From contig WMCF01000021.1 in assembly GCA_009792885.1 (NCBI GenBank), positions 4,561,690 to 4,625,689 of the forward strand: a stretch of 64,000 bases of DNA. The letters run 5' to 3'. The notes beneath the pieces were generated by a model. The model worked only from the letters and a program-made list of their open reading frames with translations. It was not told the DNA's origin and did not search any database. A program made the position numbers and the translations under genes. This document shows, in pieces, positions 24,514-40,200 of the stretch; position 1 is the stretch's first letter; every line of letters begins with the position of its first letter. This stretch comes from Eremophila alpestris peregrina. Taxonomy: Eukaryota; Chordata; Aves; Passeriformes; Alaudidae.

Positions 24514-27500
24514 TTTTTCCACACAGATGTGCACCAAGGAACTTTGAAAGGCCTTATTTTGCAAGGGTTGGGATTACTATGGAATATATTGAGAATGAAC
24601 TCTTGTTTGAGACAGGAGAACAATGACACTCCCTATTCTCCATGTAAGAACCACAAGTCCCACCTGGGTTTGCTCTCAGAAATGTATTTTGAAATTAGTA
24701 GCATAATTTGTTTCTGGGTGAGCTTCCAGTGCAAAATCCAAAGCAAATGCTCAGAAAATCAGGGAAAACAATGAAATCAACTCTATTAAGAGAAGTTAAG
24801 CTAAAACCTTAATATCCTTAGTGGTTATTTTAAAAGTAAGAGATGAACTATTTTTGACTCAACACCAAATGAATGAAGATTCAGCAAAACAGACAGGGGT
24901 CTATGAGCCACACTCACAGCTGCCTCTTCAGTCCCTTCAGAGGAATCTATGGTTTCCTTTTTCTGCCAGATTTTTATATTCATTGGTAATTTTCAAAAAT
25001 GTAGCAATAATTATTTCATTCTGAGCTTCCAAGGTGTGCCATGAAGACTTTAAAATGCTTTATCATGGAGGCTTTGCTTTCTATAAAGTTATTGCTTCTC
25101 TTGTTTTCTAGATTTTTTATATAGTTCAAACTAATCTCCCACAAGGAGTGGAGATGGCGAACCCACAAGGGCTTTGTTATTAGAAAAAAGCTTGTAGCTG
25201 GAAAGACAATAAGACTGAAGATTCAAATTAATTTTTTTATTTTTAAAGGCTTAGCATAGGCTAATGGCTCCTAGGTTTTCTCAGTCACATGAGCTGAATG
25301 ATCCTCTCTCACTTTGGACATTTCCCTGCATGGGCCACTTTGTAGATCAAAACAATACCTACACAAGTAAGTTATTAAGTTTGTAAAAGGTGTGCTGCTC
25401 ATCAGTGCATGCCTCCAGCATCGTTTCCATTCACTCACTGGCAGATGTTTAATGCAGTTACTCAGCTCAGACATACAGGAGCCTCTCTTGTGCTGGGGTT
25501 TGCTTTAGAATTCAGTGCCAATTACAGAAATCTTTGCTCTCCACAGGGCAGGGAGGGTGAGAGTGGCTCTTCAGTTCCTTTCAGTGCGGTGAGCTTGAGT
25601 CACAGGATACAGTTTTGGATGAAGCAACAAATAAACAGGAGGTATTTGTATTCAGGTATTTCCACAGCTGGTGCCATCACAGAGTAAATAGAACCCCACT
25701 GAACCTCAGCCTGGACTAAACAACAGCCCCGTGGCTTTTTCTGAGCCACACCAGCCCTGGAAGTCCAGGCACAAAGAAATGGCATCTGCTCCTTCTCTTG
25801 GGACCTTTTAAATGACAGATTTAGGGATCAATAGCTCATCTGTACCTGAAAACTAATTGCAGTTTAAAATATGGAACTGACTATTCTTTCCAAAGCTGAG
25901 CAAGTTTGTACCTACTGCATCTACTCTGTTTTCCACTCTGTTTCACTTTCTCTTTTAGGGGTGAAGCAAAAACAAAATCAAGAATCAGCCAAGAATCAGA
26001 CGTTGTTGCAAAAAGAGAAAGGGTTTAACTTCCCTAAAATGAATGTTAATAACACAGCATGGCACACAAAGTGAGTCCTGATCATGCTCACCTGCCAGTT
26101 TCAAAATATACAGTAAATACATCATAGATATTATCTAAGGGTCAGACAGGATTGCATGTGTCAGTCTGTCACTTTGATAAAGAAGATACGATAAATTCCT
26201 AAATAATCATTACTGCAAAAAAAAAAAAAGATAAATTGACATATAGAAAAAACTGCTCAACTGTATTTTTTATTGAAAAAATATCTTTAACTAAGTTTTA
26301 AACAATATTAGGAATTTTCATACTTGGTTGATAACCTTGCTTTTGGAAATAACTCTCCCTTGCCTCATTACCTCAAATATCCATCAGAACCAGTCTGAGG
26401 ACCTCCAGATCTCACCTCAAGCTTTGCATTCCCTTTATTAGGAAGCACAGGTTTTGCAGGCCAAATTTTCCACACACCAGGAGCCTCTTCCCAGCATCTA
26501 AAGGTTCAGGCCCTTGAGGACACCAGGCTACCCCCAGAGCCCTCAGGTATTAATGTGCCTCTGCAGGTACCTCTGTATCCCGGCTCCTGGGGAAGCACCT
26601 GACAGCCCAAGAGAGCACTTGTTAACCTCACCCTGACCAGGATTAAATCCCATTTAAACACCAGATGTCAGTGTTGTGCTTATGTTGCACTTGTTTTGGG
26701 AGATGCCTTGTTCTTTCCCCGATGAAAATTGTACGACTAAACCAAAAGATTTTTGAATCGTTTAACTGCACTGCATCACATAATATATTACATAATTCTG
26801 TTTTCAAAAGCGAACTGCTCCCTCTGGATCCATTGCCACACCAATTAGAGCAGAGGCATTAGGGCTTTGGCATGATATGAATCAGTCATATTCCACCTCC
26901 TTTAAAACACTAGAAAAAGTAAGATTTTTAACTACATTACGAATATTTCCCTCTATTTTCCTGAAGGGAAGAGTGAGCAGTGGCTTTACTCTGATATCCA
27001 CTAGACCTGTGTGTGCCATCACTGACTGACAGCTGGGCCCTCGCAGGGGCTTTGCTCCACAGCTCTGCTCCAGCCCTGCAGAGCTGCTCTCCTGCTTGCA
27101 GCAGAGGTCTCTGTTGGGAAAAACATTCTCACTGGAACTATGGAAAGATAAGTTAAACAAAACCATATCTGCCCATTGAACAGATCATATCTCAGACCAT
27201 GTATATTGAAACCACAAAACCCCCAGCAGAAAGAAAATGGAAATAGGATGTCACCAGCCACATAATATGTTTTAATTTTAGAGTTTTAGAGAAATACTTA
27301 ATGACATGTCTTTTATACAAGAGTCCAAAGTTCTGTGATTTGAACTTGGGCACTATTTTCTCAAATAAGCAGGAGGAAAATCCCACATCTCCCTATTAGC
27401 TTCCATTAAAAAGCCAGTTCAGTATGAAGTTAAATACAGACAGATATCATTGTTCATGTTATGCAAATATAGAAATATTTTTAGTACAGTTTTTTAAAAT

Positions 27501-30500
27501 AGATATTAGCCAACTTTGTCTACAAAAAAATCTATGAAGTCTTTGTATTTTGGTTATTAGGTAACTACACAGGATGGCAAATGTTGAATAACACCATTTG
27601 TGTCATTTTCAGCTTGTTCCACAAGATGGAGTAATAAGATTTGAGCTGCCACAAACAGCCGTTGATTTAGTAACTAAATTTATTTCTGTAGTGATTAAAT
27701 GGGATTCAAAACCATAAACCTATATACTAGAACTTTCTCTGAACTTCCTACGACAAGGAGGTGCCATCCCCAAAGTTACAAACAGTGAGGAGGTGACCAC
27801 AGACTGTATTTTCCATTGATGCATTGTGCAATTCAGTCAAGTGCAATAGCCATTTTTAATATCTGCAAAGGACAGGACCATATTTAAATTGTCCCAGCCC
27901 AAGGGTGACTAAATGGTGACTCAACAAGAAAAAACAACTAAGACCTTCACTGCCAGTGTTTGGTAAAACAAGGAAAATAAATGGATGAACAACAGACCTC
28001 ATTATATAACATGTAATCATTCAGGGGCGTGTGGATGAGCACTGTGTGAGCTGTGCATGGAACAAACATGTGATAAACACCTCCAGGAGTTACCATCTCA
28101 CTCGGGAAGGAAAAGGAGATGTCTTTAATGTTTGGGTTTTACTCTCTCACCCTTCAATTCTTTTTCACTGAAACAGGAAGGGGCAAGTGAAGTCTTAAAC
28201 AGAAATATAACAGCTCCTTCAGGGAGAGGCAGCATGGAGAATAAGCCTGTTAATATCCCATGTGATGCCAGCAGTTTTCTAAATCACATCCAATTAAAGC
28301 TTAGATCAAAAGCAGGTATTGCAGCAAGTGGAATTTACCCCTTCACTCCTCTTCCCAACCCTTCCATTGCCTTTGCTGTGATGCACAAATGTCTCTAGCT
28401 CAGAGCAAACACAGCCAGATTGCATCAGCTGCAGAAAGAATCTTTTCAACCTCTTTTTTTCAAAACAAACAAAAACAGCCTCCTCCCAGGCAATTTCTGC
28501 TGCCTTTCATGTCATTCATACTTGCCACGGATTATGTTGTACAGAACTCAAAGCCTAATTATGTTTCTCTCCCATACACACAAACATCATCCTGGGAGCA
28601 AGCAAGTAGACCTATCTTGAGAATTTTTGGTAGAAATGAAAGTAACCATTTATTAACCTTAGCCCTTCAAATGCAGAATAAAGCCAAAAAAGGATTTAAA
28701 TTTCCTCTTATATTTGATGAAACCAAGCTGTAGAGACAGCTAAGAATTTTAGGACTTGTCCTTTATACTATCTATTTACTTTAAGCTATTATGGCTCCTG
28801 CTTAATTTTTTTGGAGGTGAACAGTTTGCATACTCAGGCATGACTCTGTGCTGTGAGTTGCTACCTAAAGAATACTTATGTCTATCTTTCACAGAAGTCT
28901 GCCTGTCAGAAAAGTGAATTGTATAACCACCTGTTATCCATTGGCCATACTTTGGTTGCCATAGTTTGGACAAAAAGCAAGACCCTTACGTATTAATTTA
29001 CAAAAAGCACCATCAAACAGACCAGAAATAGAACTGACCTCAATAGAAACCCAGAGGCTATTTCTGCAATGATGCATGGGAACAGTATTATGCAAGGGCT
29101 TTGAAGAGTTATCAAATCAGTAGCCTTAAAAGAGAAAAGGTAATTTCAGAGTGCTACAGACATTTCTCAAGCATAATACAATGATAATTTTCAGCTTATC
29201 ATTAGAAGAAGCCATTGATGGCATGAATGAGGCACAGAAACTGTGTCAATTATTCTATGGAAAATAATTAAAGATGTACACAAGGACTTTTGAAAGGAGG
29301 AGCCTCTCAGGTGGAGCTTGGAAAGCTGCTAGCAGTCTAAGTGCCCAAATCTCTATAATTGGTCTCAGGAGAGTTTTAAATTCCTGGGTTATGCCACAAA
29401 TTACACATTATTCCTTCCCTTTAGGAGCATCTGTGAAATCCTAACAGGTGAACAGGTTGGCAAATTTAGACTGCATCTTTTCCCTGTCTCATGGACTATT
29501 TTTACACTGCTGTGAATTTTCCACATACTTTGTGAATAAAAGTAATTGTAATTAAGATGGATTATCCACTTCCTTGGCAGCAGGTAGTGTAAGAAGCAAA
29601 CGTACCAACCTCTTAACCTAAACTTCATTCAGCTCTTGCTCCTCAGAGAATGCCTAAGGCTTGGAGTGTGCTGGGAGGCCAAGGATGGGTTAGTGCCAAG
29701 GCTGGATGGCAGTAGCCTGGGATTTTTTTATGCTGATGATTCACAGTCCTGCCATGCCTCAGTATTCCATTAGTAATGAATGCACCACAAATGTTATTGC
29801 CAAGTCACAGAAAAATTATCTTCTGCAAACATGTCCTATACTTGTGGATAACAATAGTGTTTAATAATTTTTTAAAAAATCTCCTACTCTGGTGTCACAG
29901 ACTTGTCTGGGGACAGGTTGGAATGCCCCTGTTTGTCTGTGATAAGGGTGGAGCAGGGAGGGGAGCAGAATGGAGGCAGCTGCAGCTCAGCTGGGTCCCT
30001 GCTGGCCACCAGGCTGTGCTCTGCAGGGACACCTGCTCCCACTGCTCCCCTCAGGACAGGTCCTGGAGCTTCACAACAGCACAGTGGGATGGATGGGGGT
30101 GAAAGGCTCAAAGAAACATCCCAGGCCATCTGAGGATGGAATTGGTGAGGAAGGGGTGATACCAATGCCCTGCAGGGTTTAGTGGTGTCCAGGCACAGGT
30201 CACAGGGAAGGGGCTGTAACCACTTGCCAGCTGTCAGCACTCCTTCATGGCACTGTTCTAAGCACTGCCTGGGATCTTGGGGTAAGTGAAGTCATCATCT
30301 GCCAAGAACCTCCTTCTCAACATTAGAAAGCCTTTCAGTGAAAAATCAGCTCCAAGTTTTCCTTTCAGAGGCAGGCTGAGTGAGAAATTGTTACATAAAC
30401 TCTCAAGACACTTCCAAACTTCAGTTCCTGCATATCACCCAGAATTTGGCTCAGCTCTATTTGCACTCATGAAGAAACCACACACACACTCAACCAAGAA

Positions 30501-33500
30501 AGTTTCTGCTGTCTTTTGGAGGTAGACTCCACTAGCTCTTCCCTCCAGTCTTCCAGCCAAACCCCAGACAAGATGCTATCTTTATTTCTTCTAGAACTTT
30601 CCCCCAGTTCAGAGCACCAGGAAATGTGGAGTGCGTGCTCCCACACAGCAACTCCTGCCAAGCCTTTCCTGAGTTTGTGGGCATGGTGTGGGTTGGGCTG
30701 CACAGCTCTGCAGCCTCAGGTCTGTCTCCATGAGCACCAACCACAGCCACTGAGTGCACCAGAATAACACTAATGGCTGAGTTAAATAATCACCTGATGG
30801 GCTTCAATTCTGAAGCTGACTCAGACAGTTTTTGCTAGAGAATCTTTTACTCTGGAAAATTCTCCCTGGTGATCTGATAGACTCCCCAGTTCATTGACTT
30901 TCAGGGCAATGTCCAAGGCTTATATGTTTATTGATGCCTTTGCTTGGAGATGTTGGTGATGATTTATATACCTTTATTGAGGACATGTTGAAGGAGTTCG
31001 CTCAGTTGAAACTAGTCAATATGTTCTTATTTTGTTGTTATCTTTGTATACATGCCAAGAACCCTAGTGATGAGTGCACTTTATAAATTGTAAAATAAAT
31101 AAATTTATGCTAAACCATGTAGTTATTTATGGCTCAGACTGCTAACTTAGCTGAGACAGCAAACTGATGTTATTGGAACCTAATTCATTCTCAGACTTCC
31201 AGGAGCGAGTAATGAGTCAATTATTCCAGTGTGACATGAAAACCTTATTTATGGGTTCATTGATTAAGACTATGTATGTGTTATTTACTTACAATATTGA
31301 CTCATTAAAAAAAAAAAAAGAAACTTTCTTTGTAATCCATTAAACCTTGTTTTCTCTTTGGAATAACATTTCCCAAGCCCAGCATTAAAAACAAATCAGG
31401 AACTGAAAAGAATCAGACTTGGAAGAGTCTCTGGTTCATTCAAGGAGAGTGAAAGGTATTTATTCTCAGCCTTAGTAGCAGCTCTGGTTATGCATTTATA
31501 CCAGGGTTTAGGACTTTTCCTGTTCCCTGGGATGAGCCATGTGCTTGCATCTCTCAGTGCACTAGGGTTTCATGTGGAGAAGCAATCATTAATAAAATCC
31601 ACCCAGAATTTGCTCACCCACTGCTAAAATCCTGTATAATATAGAGAGCAGGCAACAAGAATGAAGGAAATTCTTGTGACTTTTAGGGAAGGGCACCATT
31701 CCAATTCCTGCAAAAGTATTCCAAATGCTAGATAGATAACAGTACAAAAACACAGCTGCAATATTTAGCAGGCCCAGTATCCCTCTTTCAGGAGCTCCTC
31801 TTCCACCCTAAGCCTAAGGCAGGATGTTGTGTGCAGACTGCTCTAAAATCCCTGGTGCAACAGCCATGAAAACTCACCCAATGATGGGCATTACTTCCAA
31901 CACTCTGGGAGCGTGCTCCAGGTGAGAAGCCAGCCAGAGAGGAATTCTTTCCCTACAGCCAGGAGGGGACTAAAGTGAACCTTGACTGTTTAAGGAGGTT
32001 CCCACTCTTTCCCATTATTCCATGTAGCTTTCCAAATGTGGTTTAAAACAAACAAAGGGGGTTTTCAATCATTGAATGGCATTTACATGTTACCTACATC
32101 TCAGTCAGCCTGTCAGTGCACCCATCATTGATACACACAAGGGCTTTAGGATGTTCTAATGATTTTATGTGTTCCTCTCCTTCAGTTGTTCCGACTGGGA
32201 ATGTAGAAACAACAACATACTCATGATACAAGCTTCAACTTCAGTGAGCCTAAAATGCCAGAGGGTATTTTAGATGTTAGCAATTTAACTTCATGCACCA
32301 CTATGAAACTGCAACCCAGATGGAGGTGTTAGATAAAAAGATGCACCCCTAGATTCCTCTGATATATTAGACACTATAAAACCATTTTTGCTGTCATGGG
32401 TTTCAGCTCTTACTAGTAGTTTTCTGAGGGTTGTAGCTTTCCCCCCTCTTTTCTACCATTTCAATAATTCCTCAGAGGTGGCAGTGAAGGACTTTTGTGT
32501 AAAATAAGTTTGAATGCCAACTGGTGCATGGTGACAATGACAGACCTCTTTCAGTTCTCATGATTCAGGCACAGTACAAGGAGGTAAATGGTCTCAAGGC
32601 TATTAACTATGACTAAAAATATGCATGTCTCATTTGTCATCAGTCAAGACTAGAGCCATGGTTTTGTCAAGCTGTTTTTCTAAACTTTACATATTCTTTA
32701 CAATTATGTTTTAAAACTAATGAAGCTTAACATATAAGAAGAGGAAAACTTCAAGCAGTACATTTGGACGTTTCTATATTCTGTGAAAGGTGCTTATTTA
32801 AATGAGATGCAAAACAGCAAGAGAAGACAGTTTAGAAGACTATTTTTAGAGGTGTTCTGCATAATCTATGAATAAATCTATTCACTTTTCACCACTTAAA
32901 ACAAAAGAATTAGTTTCTTATATCCCAGCCCTAGTTACTCTTTAACAATAATAAAAGTAGATAGACTACAATAATAGAGTGGCACCCTTGATGAAGCTGA
33001 TTCCTTTCTTGTTTTGCAGATGGGCTGTTAAAAGAGCCAGATCCTGAAAACCTGAACTTCCCAGCAACAATGTGATTGAAAAATTCTCAAATCAGCTCTA
33101 ATTCTGAAGTCAGAGCTCAGTGTGCTCCATCCCAACATCAACACCCTCCCATCAGTTCCAAGTTTAAGCTGAAGTGCTCTGGTAACACCTGCAGAACTGC
33201 ACAAAGAGAAAAATGCTTTTAACAGGCAGGCAGGTGCAGCCATTTAGGTCTTCAGAAAGTGAAGTTAAATAATTCCAGTCATTAAAAGCCAGTATATGTC
33301 CCAGAACATCAGTAGCTCTGCTCACAGATACTCCTTCCCAAATGTATTCACTGCAGAGCATTTCAGCACCTCTTGCACAGGGTGCAAAAGCAAATATCAG
33401 CTCTCCAGGGAGATGAAGCAGCAAAAGCTTCATCTTGTTCCAATAACTCTACACACAAGAGCAGATTTCAGCCATGACGTTGGTTGCAAGTTCTGATAGC

Positions 33501-34174
33501 AGTGGACAGACAAGGACATAAGGGGTAAATATTACACTTGATCTGTCTTCAGTTGATTCCCTCATTTGACATCATCTTTAAACACACCTGGGTTTAGACT
33601 TTCACATCTGCCAAGCACAAAGTAATGCATTCAAAACCACTTCTCAGTAGCACTGACATTCACACAATACTGCTGCCATCTTACTCGTACTGGCATCCAC
33701 ACTCCTGACACAAGGAAAGCTCCCCAATCACACCAGTTATTCTTCATGTCACAGAAACACCTCCAAAGCACCAGCAAGAGTGAAGAGGACAGCAGTGCTC
33801 AGCCAGCTCTGCTGCCCTCCATTGTGTCCTGCACATCCAGCAGGAATATGTCAGAAGCTGCCTGCCTGGAACATCATGCCTGGTTATCTGTCAGCCACCT
33901 GATCCTCATAACATGGCTTTGAGCTTTACTGGACACACTTCTTCCCTCAATATGCTGGTATAACAGTGAGCAGAAACAATCCTGATCACGTCTTCTTGCA
34001 ATTCACAGTTGCTAACACTGCCCACAGTGTAGTAAAGCTAGAGGGAATTCTACATGTTGATAAGAAATATCTATTTAATTAACAAGCACCAATGATTAAA
34101 CTAAAATGCCCTTATAAACATTTACATATTTGTGATATATTTTGAATCAAACGTAATTGTCAATCCCCATATGG
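24514..34174. other. Non-coding DNA with scattered GC-richer patches
   Basis: No gene is supported. GC-richer segments occur at about 26380-26640, 27010-27120, 29640-30250 and 30590-30760; the 29.9-30.25 kb patch has overlapping short frames in several registers but no recognisable domain. Homopolymers include A13 at 26217-26229 and A13 at 31307-31319. The rest is unremarkable AT-rich DNA. Confidence 0.55.
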
Positions 34175-34250
34175 GTCACTTAAGAGGTGGGACTGGATGA
34201 TCCCTGTGGGTCCCTTGCAGCTCAGAACACTCTGTGAGTCTCTGATTCAT
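34175..34250 (+). mobile_element. CR1 LINE, short 3'-terminal fragment
   Basis: The order 'gggactggatgatccctgtg', then 'ggtcccttgcagctcagaac', then 'actctgtgagtctctgattc' is the characteristic CR1 3' end with a degenerate ATTCTATG-type tail, in plus orientation. Only about 75 bases remain, so this is a heavily 5'-truncated insertion. The upstream edge is approximate. Confidence 0.85.
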
Positions 34251-37200
34251 GTCCAGTAATTTCAACAGAAAGACAGCTGCATGCAAAGCCAATAGAGATC
34301 TTTAAAACTTTCCCTTTTGTAATAAAAAAATATTTTTCTAGAAAAATGTTAAACATTTTGGGCCCCTTCGGGATTGGTTTAATGCACAAATAACTCCTTG
34401 CGTGCAAGAATTTCCAAACTACTATTTCAGTATTCATTCATGCACTGCTCTCTGGTATGTAAATGAAGCAATTTTCTCATGTGGTCTTTCTGCTCCCATT
34501 TTCTACTTCTCACTTGTACAAGGACTAAGCTCCAGTCCCTAATGTGTCCTTGTCACTATCAGACACTTCCATTCCCCGGCTCAAAGGGGACAGGCACATT
34601 GCACCCAGATGAAGTCAACAATTCTTTTCCAATCTCTTCTTTAATAAAATTCCTTCCTTCCAGACTCTTCCTGAGGTGCAGTTCTCATTTCTAACTTGTT
34701 TTTCACACTTCCTAACATTTTGGCATTTTATTATTTTGCTCTATTTTCAAAGATTTATGTGCTCAGCTTTATTAAATATCATTATTCATGCCCAATATGA
34801 TTTTCTTGTAATACTGCTAAAAATCAAACATTATGCTCATTACATAAAAAATAAAGAAACTTCATGAAAAATGGGGTTGAGTACCAAGTCTAGAACATTA
34901 CCAAAAGAAGGAGAATTTTGTGTAGGTTTGGATCTTCTGCAAAGCATTTTTCATTGTGTTAGCTGGCAACACAACACAACTTCTCTCTGAATAATGGATT
35001 GTAGCAAGCATACTTGAAAACCCTGGATAGGAGTTACTGCAATGTTGTATTCCAAATATAGAAATCAAGTGGAATCGTTTGAAAGGGAAACATAATTTTG
35101 ACAAGAAAATAAGTATATTAAGGTTGACAGAGTAAAGCAGGTCTGCTTTTTGTCATCTAATATTCCCATGATTGCTGAGGTACCTGCAGTACAGCAGAAT
35201 TTGATGACTAATGGAGCAGTGGGTGTTTTCAGCCTTCCACAGCTTGTGTTGATGTAGTTATGGTTGTCATTGGAAGTATCCTTCCTGAGCTTATGACTGT
35301 GCTCAGACTGTAGCTGTTAAGGGATATGAGACACTTTAGTGCTCTCTATTTTGGTGCAAATCAGTTTAACAAAAGTTTGATTCTTTGGTCTATCTCTGTT
35401 CTACCCTTTCTTGCTGTTTGCTTTTATGATGTTACAGTGAGATAGTGCAATGGTAAATCTGGCCCTGAATATTTAACCAGCAAAAACTGCTGAGCAGTAA
35501 GTAAAAAGCATTGTTGGAGAGAGGAGTATCTGGAAATGGAAAGAATTTCATCCCCAATGTGCTTTGAGAAGACCACACATCTATTCATAATTGCCTTGAA
35601 AAGTGTGTTACTTTTAATCAGCATCACCTGGTTTCATTTGTACAATGGACAGGTTTCTTTGCATGATCAAATGTTAGAGATTTTCAAAAATATAAATACA
35701 TCAGAAACCCTAATGTGCTTCAATAATCTACAGGCCCACTGAATACCCGAATATATGAAAGTGCACAAATCTAGGTGTGCCACAGTATAAAGAGGAAATA
35801 GATTGCATCTCTCATACCAGTTCTAATGTTTGCTGCTGGTTTGTTGCAGCTGTAGCAATGCAGCAAATATGGCCACAGCTACTCTGCTGAAAGAGGATCT
35901 TTATAAATTCCAGTTGTCAACACGAAATCAATTCTGCTATGGGCAAAAGAGTGCTTCATCATTCCAATATTTGCACTCAGCTAAACCATATCCACAGGCT
36001 GTATGTGTCTTCATTTATTTATTTATTTGGACCTGGGACTACAACACATTTTCAACCCGACATTACGGATCTGTGCCAAAGCTGCATAAAGGTTGTGCAG
36101 TGAATTTTTCTAAGTAAATGGGTCCTTCAGTTTCAATGAGAGAACAAAGCCCCTAACTGGTGCACTGTGGATTCAATCTGAGCCATGCTTTCCAGTGAAA
36201 GAACAAATGATATATCATTAATTAAAGCCAAAAAATGGGAAATGATGATTACATATTTTGACGTTCCATAACGATTTTCTCTGTGCCTTACACCTATGGT
36301 AAATAAGCTAAGCACTCAGTAGCAACAGAGGAAAAAAAAAAAAAAAGCCTTCAGTTTGCAATTTCTTTTTCTATAGTCTTTCTTCTTCCAGTGAAAGTGT
36401 CTATAAAATTTTTAAAGGAAAGTAGGTTGCTAAAATGTACTTAATTTGCCATGATAGATTGAGTCCATGCTTCAGTGACTGTAATTGAATCTGTGACCTA
36501 TTTCTTTAGTAAAGTAGAAATAGTCTCTTGGGTTTTTGTCACTACCATCTTTTAATGAAATTCAAAAAGACTGTCAAAACGTCTACACTTTTTCCAGTAG
36601 TTGTTAATGTTATTACTTTACAATTTGTTACTTTTTAATTAATCTTAATAAATGTGTACACAGTCTACCTGGCAGTTGGAAATGGTAGACATCAATTCAT
36701 CACTGTCACACTGTAAAGCAAAATTAACAGGACAGAAATGGCTTTAGAAGCAATAGAATATCTAGACACATATTGGTTCTACTTACACATATTTTATTTC
36801 TCTAATTTACAGGATCTGTGCACTACAGCAGTCCCACAGCTGAAGTTAAAGGATCTGTCAGTATTTTAATCATAACCCCAGACTATTTCCAAGGCATTGC
36901 AACTCAGAGCTGAATTCAGTAGGGGGATTCCCAGGCCAGGAATATTCCACTCTGCCACCTTTTTCCTTCACCAAAAGGAGATACTCTCAGTACGTTTTAG
37001 ACATTTAAAACGTCACACCACAGGCACCTGGGATGTGACCCAAGGCTTGGGTGGTGTCCTGACTCCACACTCTGATGAGACAAACCCTACTTTTCCCACT
37101 CAGTGTGTCCCATGGGAATGTAACAGGCAACTGTGGTAGAAAGGGGGAGCTTTTATCTTGTCTCCCAGTCCTGACAGATGGGGAAGCAGAGCAAAACTTT

Positions 37201-40200
37201 CCTGCCCTACAGCCCAGACATGGCCTTAGTGCCTCAGTATGACCCCTTTAGCTTGATTATTTCTGATACATCAGTGTCTAGGAAAAGTCACTCTGTCAGT
37301 TCTTCCTTCATCAGGGATTGTGGCATCCCCAGCTCGTGTTGATGTGCAGCTGGGAATGACCTTAAAGACAATCAGGTGCAATGTTCTTCCTGGATTATGT
37401 TTAAGCCTGTAACTGCTGATTTATGCTCAATATTGCAGCTGCCCATGGGGCTGGCATTCACATCAGAGATGGTCTCCAACAGAACAGCAAAAAGCAGCTC
37501 CTGGAGCCAGGGGCACCTTCCTCATTGTATGGTCACAGAGAAGGTGTTATTCATAAGACTCAGACCTATGAGAAGCTTACAGCTCACCTTTACCTATGCT
37601 CTAGCTGACTTTCACTTATCTCTCAAAAAATTGAAAAAGCTTTGTTTCCACAAAGCTGCATTTTTTGTCAAACCAAGCTCAAAGTTCCACATAAGAGATT
37701 ACTTCTATTTAAAAAGGGAGACACCTTTTGGTTTTTAGTTATATATATATATATATACATATACACTATCACATCACTAGGGTACATTTTCTCAGAGGGT
37801 GCATCATTGACAAGGATATCCAGCATATGGAGTCACTAACATGATGGACTATAATGGCTTGAAAGCAGTCATTATGTTCTATTAGGATACACAAACAAAA
37901 CAGATTTCCTCAGCAGACCTTGGTATGCTTCAAAGCTATTACACTCCAGAAGAGCTAAATCTGCATTTTAATTACTGTCAAGTTGCTTGAGTTTTACCCA
38001 ATCTACTGGATATTATCCTCCTAAACATAATAAGGACTTAAACAAAGAAAAGTAATAAAAAAATTAAATAACAAAAAGTGTAGTTGCCAATTTGAGGTTA
38101 AAGATATTAACTAAAGATATCAGAGAAAAATTTTCCCAAGGTTAAAATCCAACCTCTCCTTTTATGAGCAGTTTTTTATCCACAGATTACAACAGGCAAA
38201 AATCCAGGCTATGATGCCACATTAATTTGTAGACAGGTGCACACAAAGATATAGAAATTTTCATTCTTATTTGCACTTACCATCAGTCTTGCAATTTTGT
38301 AAGTCCACCAAACTTCCTTCTTCTTTAGAAAATGAAGTTGGACAGAGAAACAGTGACTGAGGTGTTGGTACCAAGTACTGCTGCAGTGACTGAGACCCTG
38401 CACTCAGCTGATGTTTCACTCCAACCAGAACCACCTGATTCAAATCAGGCTCATCAACTTCCACCCTTGCCATTGCTAAGATCTTCAGCTGATTTCCATA
38501 AACATATCAAGCAACCTCTCATCCAAGCATTAATAAAGCACTGGTGCTCATAGGAAATGTTTCTGTTAAGTCCAGTAATGGCTAAAAGAAGGAACAATTT
38601 GGGGGCTGAACAGACAGACTCCCATGGAGCCCACAGGATAGTTCTAGTTCTTCAGAAAACCTACCCCAGACTTGCTGCCTCTTTCTGACATGTCCTTCAG
38701 CTCTGCAAGATCACAGATCCATGCCCTGAGTCAGAAAAGCACTTAAGCTAGAGAAATGTATCTCTTGGATGATGGAAAAACCCGAGATGCATTTAATATA
38801 TTTTCACTTGGAGGAACAGTGTAAAAAATGTATAGTTAAAAAAAAAATTGCTTTTAGTGGCTCCTGAGGGTTTAAACACTTCAGGATAGATTTGTATACA
38901 ATTTTTGAAAAGACTAATGGCTCATTAGATGATGAAAAGATTCTATTAAGATGTAAAATGGACATGAAAGTTATTAATTTCAAAGAAACAAGGGAATATT
39001 GTTAGGAAACTTTAGGAAACTTCTTCTTTTTTAAGCTACTGTTGCAGGAATAATTATCTTACTAATGTCCTTTTCCAAAACTTAAGTTAGTAAATTCACA
39101 TCCAAAGTCATAGCCAAAAAGAAGAGCTCAATATTTTGGAACTCAAGGATTCCAGCCCTACAGGAGGAGGCTGAGGTTCCCTGCCTTGAGTCTGCAGGGA
39201 AAGATGGATCACATGGCTGGCTTCTGTAAAAAAAAAAAAAGGAATGCTGTTTTACACCAGATTTTAGTATGCAAAACATTTTTCAAAGTAAACAAACACA
39301 AGAAATTTTGAATAGAAATGAGCAACACAAGAGAATGTAAAACTTTGCCAATGCAGTTTGTATAAGTTCCCCATGTACCTTAGAAGAGCAGTAGATTAGC
39401 TATCAATCAATACATTAAACCAATGAAGACAGAGTTTTGTCATCTTCCCATTTTTGAAGGGATATTTAAGTCACAATCTTCCTGGCATTCTGTTAGTAAT
39501 CTAACAGAAATGTATCAACTCCATCAAAAATAAACCTAGAAGAGAAGAATGAAATCAAACTAAAAATGTTGTCAGGAGAAGTCCTGAGCTTACAAGGAAG
39601 ATTGACAATATTATTAAATTTCAGCTTTATCTTAGTAATTTTATCTATATTCCAGACTCACATGGCTTTGAACATATGTAAATTAAATCTCCTGAAGGGA
39701 AACTGATACATACACATAAATAAAATGGGAATGATTTAAAAAACAAATAAAATAGTAGCAAGAATCAAAACTGTCAAATTCTTCGTCACACCTAGAATCA
39801 TTCTATAACTGTCTAGAAGAAATGCAAAGGGAGAAGCACAGAAAAGCCTCCACCATAAGCAGTGGGGGTTTCATTTATTGAATTATGAAAATCCAAATGC
39901 ACATAATTATGGATCTGAACATCTTTTGCCAGCCTTTGAAAAGACAGCAAGGTAATTCAAGAAAAGGATGTGAATAAAAGTAAAAGAATTGTTTGAGAAC
40001 ACAAATGCCATAGCTACAATTTCCAGGCACAGGGGACAAAATGGAGAAATGAGTTCTTAGAAATAACATTGGTAACTTACAGCTCTGCACAGACATTAAC
40101 GTTTTTATATAAAATGAATTAGTGATTAGATCTGGATACAATCCTGCAATGTGGAGCTCTAAAGCACACCCACAGCTCTTCTGGAGGATCCTCATGTATT

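Noticed and set aside
37345..37395. Possible CR1 3' fragment around 'aatgaccttaaagacaatca'
   Set aside because: The resemblance to the antisense CR1 end is limited to about 20 bases and the flanks do not follow the consensus order.
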